From Bin76 sp963665765 (GTDB lineage Bacteria; Actinomycetota; Acidimicrobiia; Spongiisociales; ZC4RG35): a stretch of 64,000 nt of DNA. The stretch covers positions 1 through 64,000 of the forward strand of contig OY762464.1 in assembly GCA_963665765.1 (NCBI GenBank), in the 5' to 3' direction. Shown here piece by piece: positions 1 to 8,137 of this stretch. The translations under genes were made by a program, and so were the position numbers. Positions within the stretch are counted from its first letter, which is position 1. Each line of letters begins with the position of its first letter. The notes below the pieces were generated by a model. That model searched no databases, was not told the origin of the DNA, and worked only from the letters and a program-made list of their open reading frames with translations.

Positions 1-197
1 GGCAGTGGTGGCTGGTGATCGGTGACGAGGCCGCCGGCATTTCCCAATCGATCACCGAACGGGCCGATTTGTGGTGCTCGATCCCGATGGAAGGGGGGAT
101 GGAGAGCCTCAATGCGGCCGCTGCGGGGGCGATCATCTGCCATTATCTTTCCGAGTTGCGCCGTGACCCGAGCCAACCGCCTTCCACGTCTTTCTAA
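1..197 (+). CDS. TrmH/SpoU-family RNA 2'-O-methyltransferase, 3' end only
   Basis: The gene begins before the window; 65 C-terminal codons remain. It keeps SpoU motif 2 (LVIGDEAAGIS) and motif 3 (IPMEGGMESLNAAAAGAI), which form the SAM-binding trefoil knot of enzymes that methylate ribose 2'-OH groups in rRNA or tRNA. It ends 15 bp before pheS on the same strand. A TsnR-like SpoU enzyme directly upstream of pheS is common in actinobacteria, so this is probably the 23S rRNA enzyme of that cluster. The exact target nucleotide cannot be told from the fragment. Confidence 0.85.
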   Translation, partial: QWWLVIGDEAAGISQSITERADLWCSIPMEGGMESLNAAAAGAIICHYLSELRRDPSQPPSTSF

Positions 198-212
198 TAT
201 CAAATAGCCGGA

Positions 213-1250
213 ATGGAAAACCTTGACGCCCTTTTGGAAAGCGCTCCCGCCCTGGTGGAGGGCGCTGGTTCCCTGGAAGAATTGGAAGCCTTGCAGAGCC
301 ACTTGCTGGGCCGACGGTCGCGGGTGGCCGAATTGCAAAGGACCATCGGGCGGCTGCCGGCCGAGGATCGGCCCCGGGTGGGCAGAACGATCCAAAGGGC
401 GCGCCGGACTTTCGGGGAGTTGATCAACACCCGTCGGGCTGTCCTGGAAGCCGAAAGCGAGGCAATGACCCTCGCCGCCGACCGGGTGGACGTCACCCTG
501 CCGGCCTTGGAATATCCGGAGGGGTATCACCATCTGATTACCTCCACTATCGAAGAGGTGTGCGACATCTTCATCGGTCTGGGGTATCGGGTGGTGGGTG
601 GACCTGAGGCGGAATCGGGCACCTACAACTTCGACGCTCTGAACACTCCCCCCACCCATCCCAGCCGATTGGAGTCGGACACCCTCTACCTTGACTGGGG
701 AGATCCGGCAGATGAAATCCTGTTGCGAACCCACACCTCACCCATGCAAGCTCGATACATGGAAAAACACGACCCGCCGGTCTATGTGGTGGTCCCGGGC
801 AAGGTCTTCCGAGCAGACACTCCGGACGCCACTCACTCTCCGGTCTTCCACCAAATCGAGGGTCTGGCGGTGGATGAGAATCTGACATTTGCCGATCTGC
901 GGGGTACGCTCGCCCACTTCGCCAGAGAATTCTTTGGCTCTCAACGAAGCATCCGGTTGCTGCCCAATTTCTTTCCGTTCACCGAGCCCTCGGCCGAGAT
1001 GCACGCCTCCTGCTTTTCCTGTGAGGGTGGGGGGGAATGCCGAGTGTGCGGAGGGGTGGGATGGATCGAACTGTTGGGCTGTGGCATGGTGGACCCCAAC
1101 GTCTTTGAATGGGTGGGATATGACCCGGCCAAGGTGAGCGGCTTCGCTTTTGGGATGGGAGTGGAGCGCATCGCTCAGGTGCGGCATGGGGTATCCCCGC
1201 TCCGACATTTTTTTGACAACGATCTCCGCGTTCTTTCCCAGTTCCGATGA
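213..1250 (+). CDS. pheS: Phenylalanine--tRNA ligase alpha subunit
   Basis: Catalytic subunit of the alpha2-beta2 PheRS that charges tRNA-Phe in the cytosol. The 345 residues match the family length. An N-terminal helical tRNA-binding arm (about 1-90) is followed by the class II core with motif 2 (GKVFRADTPDATHSPVFHQ), the zinc-type insertion with four cysteines (CFSCEGGGECRVC), GWIELLGCGMV, and motif 3 (GFAFGMGVERIAQVRHG). The ATG at 213 is the first in frame after the SpoU stop. The last codons overlap pheT by four bases (ATGA at 1247-1250), so the subunits are probably translationally coupled. Confidence 0.97.
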   Translation: MENLDALLESAPALVEGAGSLEELEALQSHLLGRRSRVAELQRTIGRLPAEDRPRVGRTIQRARRTFGELINTRRAVLEAESEAMTLAADRVDVTLPALEYPEGYHHLITSTIEEVCDIFIGLGYRVVGGPEAESGTYNFDALNTPPTHPSRLESDTLYLDWGDPADEILLRTHTSPMQARYMEKHDPPVYVVVPGKVFRADTPDATHSPVFHQIEGLAVDENLTFADLRGTLAHFAREFFGSQRSIRLLPNFFPFTEPSAEMHASCFSCEGGGECRVCGGVGWIELLGCGMVDPNVFEWVGYDPAKVSGFAFGMGVERIAQVRHGVSPLRHFFDNDLRVLSQFR

Positions 1251-3652
1251 GAGTTTCTTTAAACTGGCTGGCTGACTACATCGATCTGGGATCGGCAGAG
1301 CCGGGATCGGTGGCCGAGGCGCTCGAGTCTCTGGGGCATGAAGTTGAGGAGATTGAGCACCTGGCGCCTCGGTTCCGACGGGTTGTCACCGCCCGGGTGA
1401 TGGAAGTGGCGCCGCACCCCCGCGCCGACCGGATCAGGGTCTGCCGGGTTTCTGTCGGCGGGCCGTCCATGACTGTGGTGTGTGGGGCATGGAATTTCGA
1501 GTCTGGCGATACGGTGGCTCTGGCTCTGCCCGGCTCTACTCTGCATGGGGGGATTGAGATCGGGCGTCGATCCATCCGGGGAGTGGAGTCCGACGGGATG
1601 ATCTGTTCAGAGAAAGAGTTGGGGTTGGGCGAAGACGCGGAAGGGATCTTGGTTTTGGATGCCGACGCGCCAATTGGCGATGACCTGGCATCATTCGATC
1701 CTCTGACCGATACGGTGCTCGATTTGAGTATCACCCCCAACCGTCCTGATGTGATGTCCTATGTGGGGGTGGCCCGGGAACTGGCTGCCTATTACCGGGT
1801 CCCCTATCGCCTTCCCCAAACGGAGTTTCCCGAGGTGGGTGGTGTTCCTCGGATCCCTATCACCATTGAGGATCCTTCGGGTTGCTATCGGTTTGTCTCC
1901 CAGGAGGTGAGGGACTGCCGAGTCTCCCGCTCGCCCTTTTGGATGAGAACTCGCCTGCGGGCCTCGGGACAACGTCCCATTTCCAACGTGGTGGATATCA
2001 CCAATTACGTTCTTCTCGAACTGGGTCAGCCCATCCATGCCTTCGACATGGACCGGCTGGGAGGTGCCGGGATTGTGGTGCGAAGAGCCCACCATGGCGA
2101 GACACTCACCACCTTGGACGGCGTGGATAGGCGTCTGACCAGCGAGGATTTGGTGGTGGCCGACCGTCAACGGGCATCCGCTCTGGCCGGCACCATGGGT
2201 GGCGGCGATTCGGAAGTTACCTTTCGGACTACCGCGGTGTTGATTGAGGCGGCGGCATGGGATCCCCCCACCGTGCTTCATATGTCCAAACGACATGCCC
2301 TCCGCACCGAGGCCTCGGCTCGCTTCGAGCGCGGGGTGGATCCTGCTCTTCCGCCGATGGCGGCGGCCCGGGCGACCCGGCTGGTAACCAGCCTCGCCGG
2401 GGGAGAGGCATCGAGCCGGGTGACAGATGTCATCGCCCGCCCGGATCGCATGGAACCGGTCACCGTCGGGCTGGAACCGGGTGAGGTGGAACGCATCCTC
2501 GGCCCGGGTTTCGACGCCCCCCGGGTGACTGATCTCCTTTCCCGACTGCATCTGGAAGTCCAGGGTCAAGGGCCGCTTACCGTGGAGATCCCCACCTTCC
2601 GACCCGATCTGACCCGGCCCATCGACCTGGTGGAGGAATTGGCCCGCCTGTGGGGATACAACAACTTTCCCGAGCGGGTGCCCCGTGGCCCGGGCGGGGG
2701 TCGAACCGTTCAACATCAACGCACTCGGACGCTTCGGCAGGTTCTCTGTGGACTGGGGTTTTCCGAGTCGGTTTCCCTCAGTTTCATGCGGGCTTCGGAG
2801 ATCGAGGTGTGGGGATGGGCGGAAGACGATGAGCGAGCTCTGGATATCCGGTTGCGCAACCCTTTGCGGGAAGAGGAGTCGATCCTACGCACCACCTTGC
2901 TGCCGGGACTGTTGCGGGTGGCGAGATACAACAACTCCCATGGTCTGGAAAATGTGGCGGTTTTTGAGCTGGGCAAAGTGTTTTTCGATCGCCCTCACCC
3001 CCACCTTCCCAAAGTGCCCGATCAGCCGGAGCGGATCGGCATAGTGGCCACCGGACGAATGGGTGGGTCCGGTTTGGGCATTACCCGACGTCCGGTGGAC
3101 TTTTACACCATCTCGGCGGTATGGCGAGTGATGGCCCGGCATCTGAATCTGCCCGATTGGCGGCTCGACCCGGTTGAGATAGCCGGCTGGCACCCCGCCC
3201 GCACTGCCCGCCTGACAGTGGAAGGCAGAGAGGTGGGGACGATGGGAGAACTCCACCCCGAGGTGGTGCGCCGAGCAGAGCTTTTCGGACGGGTGGCAGC
3301 CATGGAATTGCAACTGGATCCCCTGGTAGCGGATCGGACAAAATGGCAGTTTCAGGCGCCGAGTGTCTTTTCTCCCTACACGTTTGACATGGCTTTTGAA
3401 GCGCCCGAAGAACTGGCGGCCGTCGATCTGCTGGCGGCCACCGGGGAGGCGGCCGGTGAACTGTTGGAGTCGGCCCGGGTGTTCGACGAGTTTCGGGGCG
3501 AGCCGCTGGGAGCGGGAAGAAAAAGTTTGGCGATCAACTACACCCTGCGGGCTTCGGATCGGACTCTGTCGGGAGAAGAGACGGCTGCCGCCCTGCGGTC
3601 CATGGCTGATGCTGCCCGGCGGTTGGGCGCCGAACTGCGGGGCGAATTGTGA
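1247..3652 (+). CDS. pheT: Phenylalanine--tRNA ligase beta subunit
   Basis: Structural and editing subunit of PheRS, 801 residues, the full bacterial length. An N-terminal EMAP-like tRNA-binding OB domain (about 40-150) contains GWNFESGD-type features (GAWNFESGDTVALALPGS). The B3/B4 editing and B5 domains follow in the middle, and a C-terminal FDX-ACB anticodon-binding domain (from PSVFSPYTFDMAFEAPEE to the end) closes it. The start overlaps the pheS stop, and the stop overlaps the GTG of argF (GTGA at 3649-3652), so pheS-pheT-argF read as one transcript. Confidence 0.97.
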   Translation: MRVSLNWLADYIDLGSAEPGSVAEALESLGHEVEEIEHLAPRFRRVVTARVMEVAPHPRADRIRVCRVSVGGPSMTVVCGAWNFESGDTVALALPGSTLHGGIEIGRRSIRGVESDGMICSEKELGLGEDAEGILVLDADAPIGDDLASFDPLTDTVLDLSITPNRPDVMSYVGVARELAAYYRVPYRLPQTEFPEVGGVPRIPITIEDPSGCYRFVSQEVRDCRVSRSPFWMRTRLRASGQRPISNVVDITNYVLLELGQPIHAFDMDRLGGAGIVVRRAHHGETLTTLDGVDRRLTSEDLVVADRQRASALAGTMGGGDSEVTFRTTAVLIEAAAWDPPTVLHMSKRHALRTEASARFERGVDPALPPMAAARATRLVTSLAGGEASSRVTDVIARPDRMEPVTVGLEPGEVERILGPGFDAPRVTDLLSRLHLEVQGQGPLTVEIPTFRPDLTRPIDLVEELARLWGYNNFPERVPRGPGGGRTVQHQRTRTLRQVLCGLGFSESVSLSFMRASEIEVWGWAEDDERALDIRLRNPLREEESILRTTLLPGLLRVARYNNSHGLENVAVFELGKVFFDRPHPHLPKVPDQPERIGIVATGRMGGSGLGITRRPVDFYTISAVWRVMARHLNLPDWRLDPVEIAGWHPARTARLTVEGREVGTMGELHPEVVRRAELFGRVAAMELQLDPLVADRTKWQFQAPSVFSPYTFDMAFEAPEELAAVDLLAATGEAAGELLESARVFDEFRGEPLGAGRKSLAINYTLRASDRTLSGEETAAALRSMADAARRLGAELRGEL

Positions 3653-4539
3653 GTTTCCTTTCGGTGTCGGATGTGGGTCCCGCCGGGCTTCGGAAGCTTT
3701 TGGAAACCGGCCTGAAGTTCAAGCAAAACCCGAAGCGCTGTGGCCATACGCTCTCGGGGAAGACGGTGGGATTGTTTTTCCAAAAACCTTCCCTGCGAAC
3801 CTGGGTGTCAGCCACCACTGCTACCGCTCTTTTGGGCGCCCACCCCATTGTTATCCGTCAAGATGTCTCGGGGATAGGGCACAGAGAAAAGACATCGGAC
3901 GTCGCCCGGGTGCTCGATCGCTATCTCGACGTCTTGGGCATGCGGGTTTTTGAGCATTCCCTTTTGGAAGAGATGTCAAGCTTCATGAATGCCCCGGTAA
4001 TCAACCTCTTGTCGGATTGGGAACACCCCTGCCAGGCGGTGGCCGACCTGATGACCATTGCCGAAAGGCGTCCTTTGCCCGGAACCATTCTCGCTTACGT
4101 GGGGGATGGCAACAACGTCTGTCATTCCCTGATGTTGGCCGGGGCGATGGCCGGAATGGAAGTGCGGGTGGGGTGCCCACCCGATTATCGGCCCGATGCG
4201 AACGTGGTCGCCCGCGCCCGGGAATGGGGCGAGATATCAATCTTCGATCATCCGGCGCCGGCGGTGGAGGGGGCGCACGCGGTCTACACCGACGTGTGGA
4301 CGTCCATGGGACAGGAGGAGGAAACTCAGCATCGCCTGGCCGCCTTTGCGGATTACACCGTTGACTCCAACCTGATGGAGAGGGCCGACCCCGACGGGGT
4401 GTTCATGCATTGCCTGCCTGCCCATCGAGGCGAGGAAGTCACCGCCGAGGTAATGGAATCGGCTCGCTCGGTGGTGTTCGACCAGGCAGAGAACCGTCTG
4501 CACTCCTTTGCGGCCATCCTCATCGATCTTGTGTCTTGA
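3649..4539 (+). CDS. argF: Ornithine carbamoyltransferase
   Basis: Makes citrulline from ornithine and carbamoyl phosphate in arginine biosynthesis. At 296 residues it has normal length. Visible landmarks are HPCQ (126-129), DVWTSMGQE (215-223, the ornithine-side DxxxSMG loop) and HCLPAHRGEEV (254-264). The carbamoyl-phosphate loop reads SLRTW (48-52) instead of the usual STRTR. The Ser, the first Arg and the Thr that touch phosphate are kept, but the second Arg is Trp. The gene starts with GTG inside the pheT stop. It is the only arginine-biosynthesis gene here, although argCJBD and argRGH commonly flank it in actinobacteria. N-acetylornithine or another carbamoyltransferase specificity is possible but less likely. 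Confidence 0.88.
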   Translation: MSFLSVSDVGPAGLRKLLETGLKFKQNPKRCGHTLSGKTVGLFFQKPSLRTWVSATTATALLGAHPIVIRQDVSGIGHREKTSDVARVLDRYLDVLGMRVFEHSLLEEMSSFMNAPVINLLSDWEHPCQAVADLMTIAERRPLPGTILAYVGDGNNVCHSLMLAGAMAGMEVRVGCPPDYRPDANVVARAREWGEISIFDHPAPAVEGAHAVYTDVWTSMGQEEETQHRLAAFADYTVDSNLMERADPDGVFMHCLPAHRGEEVTAEVMESARSVVFDQAENRLHSFAAILIDLVS

Positions 4540-4624
4540 CCCCGAGACTACGCCCGTGAGAATTTCCCTCTCCGAGCAGTGTGGTTGGGGATCGGCGCCC
4601 CAGACACATGAAAGGTCCTCCGAT

Positions 4625-5209
4625 GTGAGCGGATCCCGTCGTCTAAGACCCGAGCGGTTGGCCGGGCCGGTGCTGGGGGTGGCGGAGCGGTTGCTGGGCA
4701 AGCGGCTGGTCACGGTGATGGACGGCGTCGTCACCTCGGTGATCCTGTGTGAAGTGGAAGCCTATGGCGGAGCGGATGATCCTGCCAGCCATGCTTTCGG
4801 AGGTCCCGGCCGTCGTAACCGTCACATGTTTGCCGAAGCAGGGATCCTATACGTATATCGGTCGTATGGGATTCACTGGTGTGCCAACGTGGTGACGGGA
4901 CAGGCGGGGGAGGGGCAGGCTGTTCTGCTACGAGGGGGTCTTCCTGAAAAGGGTGTCGCAACCATGATCGCCCGCCGGGGAAGGAGAGATCACCTGTGTG
5001 ACGGGCCGGGCAAACTCACCCAGGCGTTGGGATTGGATGGCCGACATGATGGGCGGCCGTTGTGGGAGGGAACCGAGGTGTGGTTGGAAGAAACCGGGCG
5101 GCCCGCGCCGCAATGGAGAGATGCCCCACGGGTGGGGATCAGCAAGGCCACCGAAAGACGGTGGAGATTGATCGCGACCGGGATGGGCTACCGGGCACCT
5201 CGGCAGTGA
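4625..5209 (+). CDS. mpg: DNA-3-methyladenine glycosylase (MPG/AAG family)
   Basis: Removes alkylated purines from DNA in base excision repair. The 194-residue protein shows the AAG fold signatures: the LLGKRLV start of the domain, the catalytic-Glu strand CEVEAYGG, the SHAFGGPGRRNRHMF loop and the intercalating-strand region LYVYRSYGIHWCANVV. The GTG at 4625 is chosen because it begins about 10 residues before the conserved domain; an earlier ATG at 4508 would overlap argF by 32 bases and add unconserved sequence. Mpg is the usual downstream neighbour of the arginine cluster in actinobacteria. It is convergent with the next gene, 26 bp apart. Confidence 0.92.
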   Translation: MSGSRRLRPERLAGPVLGVAERLLGKRLVTVMDGVVTSVILCEVEAYGGADDPASHAFGGPGRRNRHMFAEAGILYVYRSYGIHWCANVVTGQAGEGQAVLLRGGLPEKGVATMIARRGRRDHLCDGPGKLTQALGLDGRHDGRPLWEGTEVWLEETGRPAPQWRDAPRVGISKATERRWRLIATGMGYRAPRQ

Positions 5210-5235
5210 ACCTGTCTCGGGTTTTATCTGCGGAG

Positions 5236-6045
5236 TCAGCCACGTTTCGGGCGGAAGGCCTCGGTCATTATTCCGTCGTCGAAGTATCCCGTCGGGCAAT
5301 GGCCGTCCACTGCGAAGTGATAGAGAGCGGTTTGGAAAACTCCCGAAAGAGCGGACATAACGACCACCACGGCCAGGATCCACAATCCGCCCAAGACTGA
5401 CACTGCGATCAGGGCCGTTCCATCACCGGAGATAATCCCCAGGACGATCAGGGCCACCGCGGGCAGTGCCGCCACGAAACCGACCAGGCTCAATCCGACC
5501 TGGGCGCTCAGGTGCTCTCCCCAGGTTTTTCGAAAGAGCTTCATCGAGCCTGCGATGGCGTCGGTGGCTCCTTTGTCCTCGATCACGATGATCGGCAGGA
5601 CCAGAAATGTCACCACACTCCAAGCCATGCCGATTATGCCCACCACGATGCGACCCAGCCAACCGGCCCGTTTTTCGATGGTCCTCAGAATCACCGACAC
5701 CAAGGCCGAAATCAAAGCCCAAGGCAGGATTTTCCCCGCCCGGGAGGCGGCGCCCCGCAATGCGCTGCCCACGGTGGGGTCTCCGCCCTGCAGTCGCTCA
5801 TGGGCAGCGCTGATCAGCGCGGTGTTGAAAAATATCGTTACATAGGCAAGGACGAAATACAACACCACCAGCAACAGGATGCCGTCTTCATCGAAACCTG
5901 TGGCGAGGATCGGATAAAGAAACAGAGCCGAAGTGACTGCGGTGGCGCCGATCGAAATGACGGGGAGGAGCAACAGTTCCTTGTCGGCCCGCAGCACCTG
6001 CCATGAGGCCCTGGCCAACGCCAGGGAATTGCCAAAACGACCCAT
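5236..6045 (-). CDS. DUF6159-like integral membrane protein
   Basis: A 269-residue protein with about six hydrophobic segments in pairs (LLLLPVISIGATAV, IVVGIIGMAWSVVTFLVLP, VALIVLGIISGDG and others) separated by short charged loops. The N terminus MGRFGNSLALARASWQVLR followed by DKEL matches the opening of the DUF6159 family, whose function is unknown. A longer frame reaching 6099 exists, but the ATG at 6045 fits the family start. It is divergent from amt, with 217 bp between the starts. Family assignment rests on pattern recognition only. Confidence 0.7.
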   Translation of the reverse strand: MGRFGNSLALARASWQVLRADKELLLLPVISIGATAVTSALFLYPILATGFDEDGILLLVVLYFVLAYVTIFFNTALISAAHERLQGGDPTVGSALRGAASRAGKILPWALISALVSVILRTIEKRAGWLGRIVVGIIGMAWSVVTFLVLPIIVIEDKGATDAIAGSMKLFRKTWGEHLSAQVGLSLVGFVAALPAVALIVLGIISGDGTALIAVSVLGGLWILAVVVVMSALSGVFQTALYHFAVDGHCPTGYFDDGIMTEAFRPKRG

Positions 6046-6262
6046 GGGGTGGGAGTCTAAACCGTAATATGACTTCCCAACGGCAGGTGTTCCGACCAAA
6101 AAAGCAGCCTCGGTCAGAAAACAATTTTGTCGATTCGAAGAATCTCATTCGTCCCGGTTGCCAAGCCCGAACCAATGACTCTGTTACCCTATGCTGGCAA
6201 AACAGGGTGCCCATGAGGCAATACCTCACAGAGGCTATCGGCGACTACAGGGAGCAAAGCGC

Positions 6263-7675
6263 ATGTATCTCTTTTACGGCAAAACGTTGAGAATTGACCG
6301 GCGAAGGCAGCTTTCCATCTTGGGAGTGATAGCCATTCTGGTGTTCGGTTTCTTGTTGCTCAGGCCCGGTTTGGTCGATGCGCAGGAGATGGTGGGGGTG
6401 TCGGGGGAGTCCCAGTTCATTTTCAACACCCTGGCCTTTCTGATCTGGGGCGCCCTGGTGATGTGGATGGCCGCCGGGTTCACCATGCTTGAGGCCGGCG
6501 CGGTGCGCAGCAAAAACTCTTCCATGATCTGCCTGAAGAACGTCGGCATCTACTCGATCGCCGGCCTGGCTTACTTCGCATTCGGTTACAACCTGATGTA
6601 CGTGGATGTGGGAAGTTTCATCGGGTCGTTCCAGCTGTTCTACTCGTCCTCGGCCGCCGAGATCGCCCTCCTGGAGGGGGCAACGGATGCGGTGGCGGAG
6701 GTCATCGAAAACGGGTACGCCGTCATGTCGGATTGGTTCTTTCAGATGGTGTTCGTGGCGACCGCCGCCTCCATCGTTTCCGGCGCCATCGCCGAGCGGA
6801 TCAAGATGTGGACGTTTTTTGTTTTCACCCTGATACTGACCGCCGTGATCTATCCGATCGTGGGCGCTTGGACCTGGGGCGGCGGTTGGCTCAGCGAACT
6901 GGGTTTCAGTGATTTCGCCGGATCCACCATCGTCCACGGCACGGGTGGTTGGGCGGCTCTGGCGGGGGTGCTGGTGATCGGCCCGCGCCTTGGCAAGTTC
7001 CGAAAGGACGGGAGCATCAAGACCACGCCTCCTTCCAATGTGTTGATGGTGACCCTGGGGGTCTTCGTGCTCTGGCTGGGTTGGTTCGGGTTCAACGGCG
7101 GTTCGCAGCTGGCGCTGGGCAGCGCCCTGGACGCGGTGGCTATGAGCAATGTGCTGGTAAACACCAATCTGGCCGCGGCGGCGGGGGTGGTGATGGCCTT
7201 GTTCATGTCGCGGCCCGTCCTGGGAAGAGTGGATCTTTTCGCCGGTTTGAACGGCGCCATCGCCGGGCTGGTGGCGATCACCGCCGGGCCGGATCTGGTG
7301 GATCACTACTGGTCGATCCTGATCGGAGCGGTGGGCGGTCTGATCGTGGTGGCCGGGATCAAATTCCTGGAGACCATCAAACTGGACGATGTGGTGGGCG
7401 CCATTCCCGCCCACTTGATGTGCGGCATCTGGGGAACCTTGGTAGTGGGCATCACCGGAGGCGCTCCGTTCGGCGTCCAACTGCTGGGCGTAGTTGCGGT
7501 GGGCGTCTTCGTATTCGTGGTTTCGTGGGTCGTGTGGAAGGTGCTCGACCGTTACATGGGTCTGCGGGTAGCGCCCGATATCGAAAGACTGGGCCAGGAC
7601 GCCGGAGAATTGGGCATCGAGTCCTATCCCGAATTCCTGCTGGTTCCCGAAGAGTTCGACGACGAGGAGTTCTAA
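6263..7675 (+). CDS. amt: Ammonium transporter, Amt family
   Basis: Imports ammonium/ammonia across the cytoplasmic membrane. The 470-residue protein has the N-terminal hydrophobic leader, 11 or so membrane spans, and the twin pore histidines in GSTIVHGTGG (His about 225) and AHLMCGIWG (His about 384). A short acidic tail (EFDDEEF) ends it. The ATG at 6263 is preceded by AGGGAG with an 8-base spacer, so I prefer it to the in-frame ATG at 6191. No glnK or glnD lies next to it, unlike the usual amtB-glnK pair. Downstream is a 462-bp region without a gene. Confidence 0.95.
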   Translation: MYLFYGKTLRIDRRRQLSILGVIAILVFGFLLLRPGLVDAQEMVGVSGESQFIFNTLAFLIWGALVMWMAAGFTMLEAGAVRSKNSSMICLKNVGIYSIAGLAYFAFGYNLMYVDVGSFIGSFQLFYSSSAAEIALLEGATDAVAEVIENGYAVMSDWFFQMVFVATAASIVSGAIAERIKMWTFFVFTLILTAVIYPIVGAWTWGGGWLSELGFSDFAGSTIVHGTGGWAALAGVLVIGPRLGKFRKDGSIKTTPPSNVLMVTLGVFVLWLGWFGFNGGSQLALGSALDAVAMSNVLVNTNLAAAAGVVMALFMSRPVLGRVDLFAGLNGAIAGLVAITAGPDLVDHYWSILIGAVGGLIVVAGIKFLETIKLDDVVGAIPAHLMCGIWGTLVVGITGGAPFGVQLLGVVAVGVFVFVVSWVVWKVLDRYMGLRVAPDIERLGQDAGELGIESYPEFLLVPEEFDDEEF

Positions 7676-8137
7676 AACCAAGACCTCCGGCTTGCCTGCG
7701 GATGGTGGTTGGTGGTTTCGGGGATGGTAAGCGGTTGTCCGAGGCCTAAATGCTAAGCCAGGTGCCCGGGTAGCTGTTTGGTTGGTGGGCGTGGCGGGTT
7801 CGCGAAACAAAGACGGCGGCGGAGGTTGTCTTTGTCTCAGGCCCGGGCGCATATTGAAGGAAGTCGAACACCTCCCGGTTCTCTCCGACGTCGTGGGGAC
7901 CGCACCGGAGGTCATATTTCTTTTCTGGACATGCTTCCCGCCACCAACCCGTGGCGAAGCGCGTCCCGATCCTGGCGGTGAGCGGCGGGGGAGGGGAACC
8001 CAACGGGCGAAATTTGGGCCGGCCCGAATTTCGCGGGAAAGCGGCCCGCTTTTCGCGTCCGACCGCCATGGATACGCTTGTCCGTCGGGACTCCTGAATC
8101 GGGGTATGAAGGGTTTTTTTGGGGGGGGGTAAGCCGA
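7676..8137. other. Intergenic region between amt and the CDF exporter, with hairpins
   Basis: There is no convincing gene in these 462 bases. A minus-strand frame stays open across it but resembles nothing known. It holds an 8-bp inverted repeat with a 13-base loop (ACAAAGAC at 7807-7814, GTCTTTGT at 7828-7835) and two back-to-back GC-rich palindromes at 8007-8034 and 8032-8057. A run of seven T then ten G lies near 8114-8130. Because amt and the exporter converge here, the palindromes may be transcription stops for one or both, or part of an unrecognised small RNA. Confidence 0.5.
8007..8034. repeat. Near-perfect 28-bp palindrome, overlapping a second hairpin to 8057
   Basis: Arms of 14 bases meet with no loop (GCGAAATTTGGGCC against GGCCCGAATTTCGC, one G-T wobble). 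The last three bases also start a second imperfect hairpin, CGCGGGAAAGCGG against CCCGCTTTTCGCG (8032-8057). The two stems cannot both form fully, so they are mutually exclusive structures. There is no clear T tract directly after either. It lies 104 bp beyond the end of the exporter gene. Confidence 0.55.

Noticed and set aside
6191..6262. ATG at 6191 as the amt start
   Set aside because: The added residues are not signal-like, and a good ribosome site precedes the ATG at 6263.
7830..7880. Short resemblance to the SRP RNA core (TCAGGCCCGG then GAAGGAAG)
   Set aside because: The GGAA tetraloop helix and the paired flanks of SRP RNA cannot be formed.
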